Assembly: GCF_028389875.1 (NCBI RefSeq)
Contig: NC_084678.1
Coordinates: 13,050,899 to 13,114,898 of the forward strand
Direction of reading: 5' to 3'
DNA: 64,000 nucleotides
Origin: Rhea pennata
Lineage: Eukaryota; Chordata; Aves; Rheiformes; Rheidae
Position numbers and translations under genes: made by a program. The notes below the pieces were generated by a model, which saw nothing but the letters and a program-made list of their open reading frames with translations, was not told the origin of the DNA and made no database searches. Shown here piece after piece: positions 61,816-64,000 of this stretch; the stretch's first letter is position 1; each line of letters starts with the position of its first letter.

Positions 61816-64000
61816 TGACCATAGCCCATAACCCCCTTCAGTGGTGCCTCTGTGGGATTTGTGACATAAGCAGAACAATTAAAACGGAATAATTCTTACT
61901 AAAAAAACTTGCAGTGGGGGGTAGGTATGGGGCGAATATTGACAAACATTGAAACTACGCCTGAGAAAGGAGTTTCTCCAGTTTTTTTTGTAATCAGCAT
62001 TCCATATGTGTTATGCGGAGTGCAAGGATGTGCTTGGGCTTTCGTTACATAAGAGTTCTTTTTTTTTTTAATAAAGTACACCACAGAATGTGTGAATAGT
62101 GAGAAAAATATAATAAAAAAATGTAAGAACATAAGAAAAGCTAGTAGGTGAAAAGCTACTCTTCATTACTTTATCTCCAGAATCCTGTGAATTCCTTACA
62201 GTCTCTTTTAATGTTTCTGAGAAAAAGCTTAAAAGGGAGAAAGATAAGTTTTTTTTGATTTGTTTTGTTTTTTTTTTTTTTTTCCTTTGGTTTAAAAGAA
62301 GGTCTTGGTTAATTCTATTAGTAGACTTCAGGCTTGTTTTTATTTAAAAACAAAACAAAAATCCCTCTCAAGTTTAGAATTTCTGTATGGAAAAATTCTT
62401 CTTCTCTGCCAGGGAGGGAAGTATCTCCTTTTCATTCTGTTTGTTTTGGAGTATCTGTACTTAAGTGTTTTCTATTTGTTCTTTATTGAATATATTAGCA
62501 GTGCATTAATTTCTCCCTGACAATGCTCAGTTTACTACGTTCAGATAGGCTAGCTCTTTTCCATGAGACAAACCTGTCATTTGGCTTAATGGTCCTGGAT
62601 TGCCCTCCCTGGGTTTGATTGATAATGGTTTAATTCCAACCTTGTTTACCTTTTAATACTTTTTAAAGCAAGTTTTGTTTTGGCAACTGCAAAGGAGACA
62701 ACTGAAAAAAAAAAAACCCACTGAATTCTTGCTCCAATTCCAGTCTGTTTGCTTTGTTTTTCCTTTTTAGATTATTGTTCAGCTTTAATTTGTTTGTTTC
62801 TCCTTTAAACGGGTTTGAAATTACTCAAGGGTTCCTTGTTCAGCAGATCAAAGGGTAATTTGGAGACTTTGAAACTGTCTCCCTTTTTATCACCAAGTTT
62901 AAGAGTCCAAAGGATTTTGCACAACGATAGCTTGTGGAGGATGTCTCCATCTAAGGAAAGCGTAAGCAGCAGATCTGATTCATTGCAACAGGCTCCAGGA
63001 GCTGTTTTAGTGTTTAAAGCAAACGAAAAAAAATGGATCTAAGTCTAAATCAGAGCCTTAACTAATCCTCATGTATGACTAACTGAAAGACTAGGTTTAC
63101 TGGGGATTAAATACATTGAGATTAATAGGTCTGATACGCAACTACCAGTCACTTCTGTGGCACAGAATGAAGTCTCACAGCTCTTGATTTGCTAAAAGTT
63201 CTAAGGAACTTAAAAGTAGAAAAAATATTGATACATAAAAATATACAGTGTACAGTATTAAAAAATGCCCTTTAACTGAAAGAGTCAATCCATCTCCGAA
63301 ATAGTCCTTGATTTTAAAAGAAGTCTATTTAGAACTGCTCAACCGTAGCACTGTGAGTTTGTAAGGCAACAAAACAATGCACTCAGTAATGTAGGCCTCT
63401 TTAAAAAAATTACAATTATTTCTTATTTCTGTATAAAATTTAAATCCTCAAAGGCAGTATACATAGGTGGAACTTCTTCTGCACTTCTCTAATATAATTT
63501 TGTTCATCATTTATTTTTTAAATCTCTTCAAAACCTTAGCAGGAAGAAAAAAGATCTAAAGCCTTAATTTCTTAAAAAGATAATACATTTCAAATGAATC
63601 ACAGAGTGGAGAAGAGTGCATAGCTTAAAACAACAACAACAACAAAAACAAAGCAAGGTATAAGCCTTATCCTGCAAGACAGTGTGTTCAGCTGCAGGGT
63701 ATTACAGGATTGCAGATGTTCAGTGAAAAAAGATTAAACAATCTTCCCTTTGAGACTTCATCTTGACATGGTTAGCAGTTCTGACCAAAACTCGTATGGG
63801 TGGAAGTCTCACAGGATTCTCTACTAGGCAGAAGAAATAACTCAGACATACGGTTGTAACTACATTTTCAGGTATGCAGTGAAGTGCTGTATAGTTTGTT
63901 ATATACTGATCCCTATGACTTGATAGCTTTAAATCAGAGAGAATTTTTCATTTTTTTCACACACAGAAAGCTACCTCCTTATAGAATCATCCTGAGATCA
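61816..64000. other. AT-rich intron to the window end, no gene recognised
   Basis: AT-rich DNA with T-rich runs (62257-62285) and a (CAA)n run. A frame open from 62809 to 63042 is Ser/Lys-rich with its first ATG only at 62940. It is not recognised and has no convincing splice sites. Confidence 0.5.
63629..63650 (+). repeat. (CAA)n microsatellite
   Basis: AACAACAACAACAACAAAAA, about five CAA units in an A-rich context. Probably length-variable. Confidence 0.9.

Larger units (their letters stand above)
4941..64000 (+). other. GNAL intron 1 (runs past the window end)
   Basis: After the exon 1 donor I found no sequence encoding the P-loop exon (GAGESGKSTIVKQ), later GNAL exons, or the short-isoform first exon. 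In mammals the XL first exon is separated from the short-isoform exon and exon 2 by tens of kilobases, so a 59-kb stretch of intron is expected. Assigning the entire remainder to the intron is an inference. A nested or antisense gene without long exons could be missed. Confidence 0.75.

Noticed and set aside
61925..62041. ATGGGGCG after the CpG island as the short-Golf first exon
   Set aside because: The translation does not give MGCLG or the THRLLLLG end and has no donor in the expected phase.
62809..63042. Ser/Lys-rich open frame near the window end
   Set aside because: The first ATG is far into the frame, no family is recognised, and there is no convincing acceptor/donor pair. Length is within chance expectation.

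Overview
The window is vertebrate nuclear DNA, almost certainly from a bird. Two minus-strand fragments of the avian CR1 LINE 3' end (about 7.3-7.65 and 8.19-8.35 kb), very low interspersed-repeat density, and one small GC-rich exon in a compact CpG island set in AT-rich non-coding DNA all point that way. I see no bacterial-style gene, operon, CRISPR array, tRNA or rRNA.

The only gene I can identify with confidence is GNAL (G-protein alpha subunit, olfactory type), plus strand. Its long-isoform (XL-Golf) first coding exon is at 4709-4940. It begins MGLCYSLR, ends in the beta-1 strand THRLLLLG, and stops at a phase-1 GTGAGC splice donor, just as in mammalian GNAL and GNAS. The exon lies in a CpG island (about 3.96-5.26 kb) with a CACGTG E-box, stacked GC boxes that also form a G-quadruplex motif, a TTTAAG TATA-like element, a five-codon uORF and a long overlapping upstream ORF. 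I did not see exon 2 (P-loop GAGESGKS) or the short-isoform first exon (MGCLG), so everything from 4941 to the window end is best read as GNAL intron 1.

Layout: 1-3.96 kb, upstream intergenic DNA with a perfect 21-bp hairpin at 2.5 kb. 3.96-5.26 kb, GNAL promoter, exon 1 and donor. 5.3-35.6 kb, ordinary intron with two CR1 pieces, G-quadruplex, poly-C and poly-T tracts, and two CTCF-like motifs in convergent orientation. 35.7-36.05 kb, a degenerate tandem repeat of 12-bp period that I do not recognise. 36.3-37.7 kb, a GC-richer intronic segment with MEF2 and E-box motifs that looks like a regulatory element. 38.3-41.3 kb, an AT-rich, repeat-poor block without open frames. 41.3-61.5 kb, ordinary intron. 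61.56-61.81 kb, an isolated CpG-rich island that could be a second promoter or enhancer. 61.8-64 kb, ordinary intron.

No new multi-gene system is visible. The observations most worth following are the 12-bp repeat array, the hairpin, the ORF overlapping the GNAL exon (reminiscent of ALEX in the GNAS XL exon), the shortened XL exon, and the two putative intronic regulatory islands.
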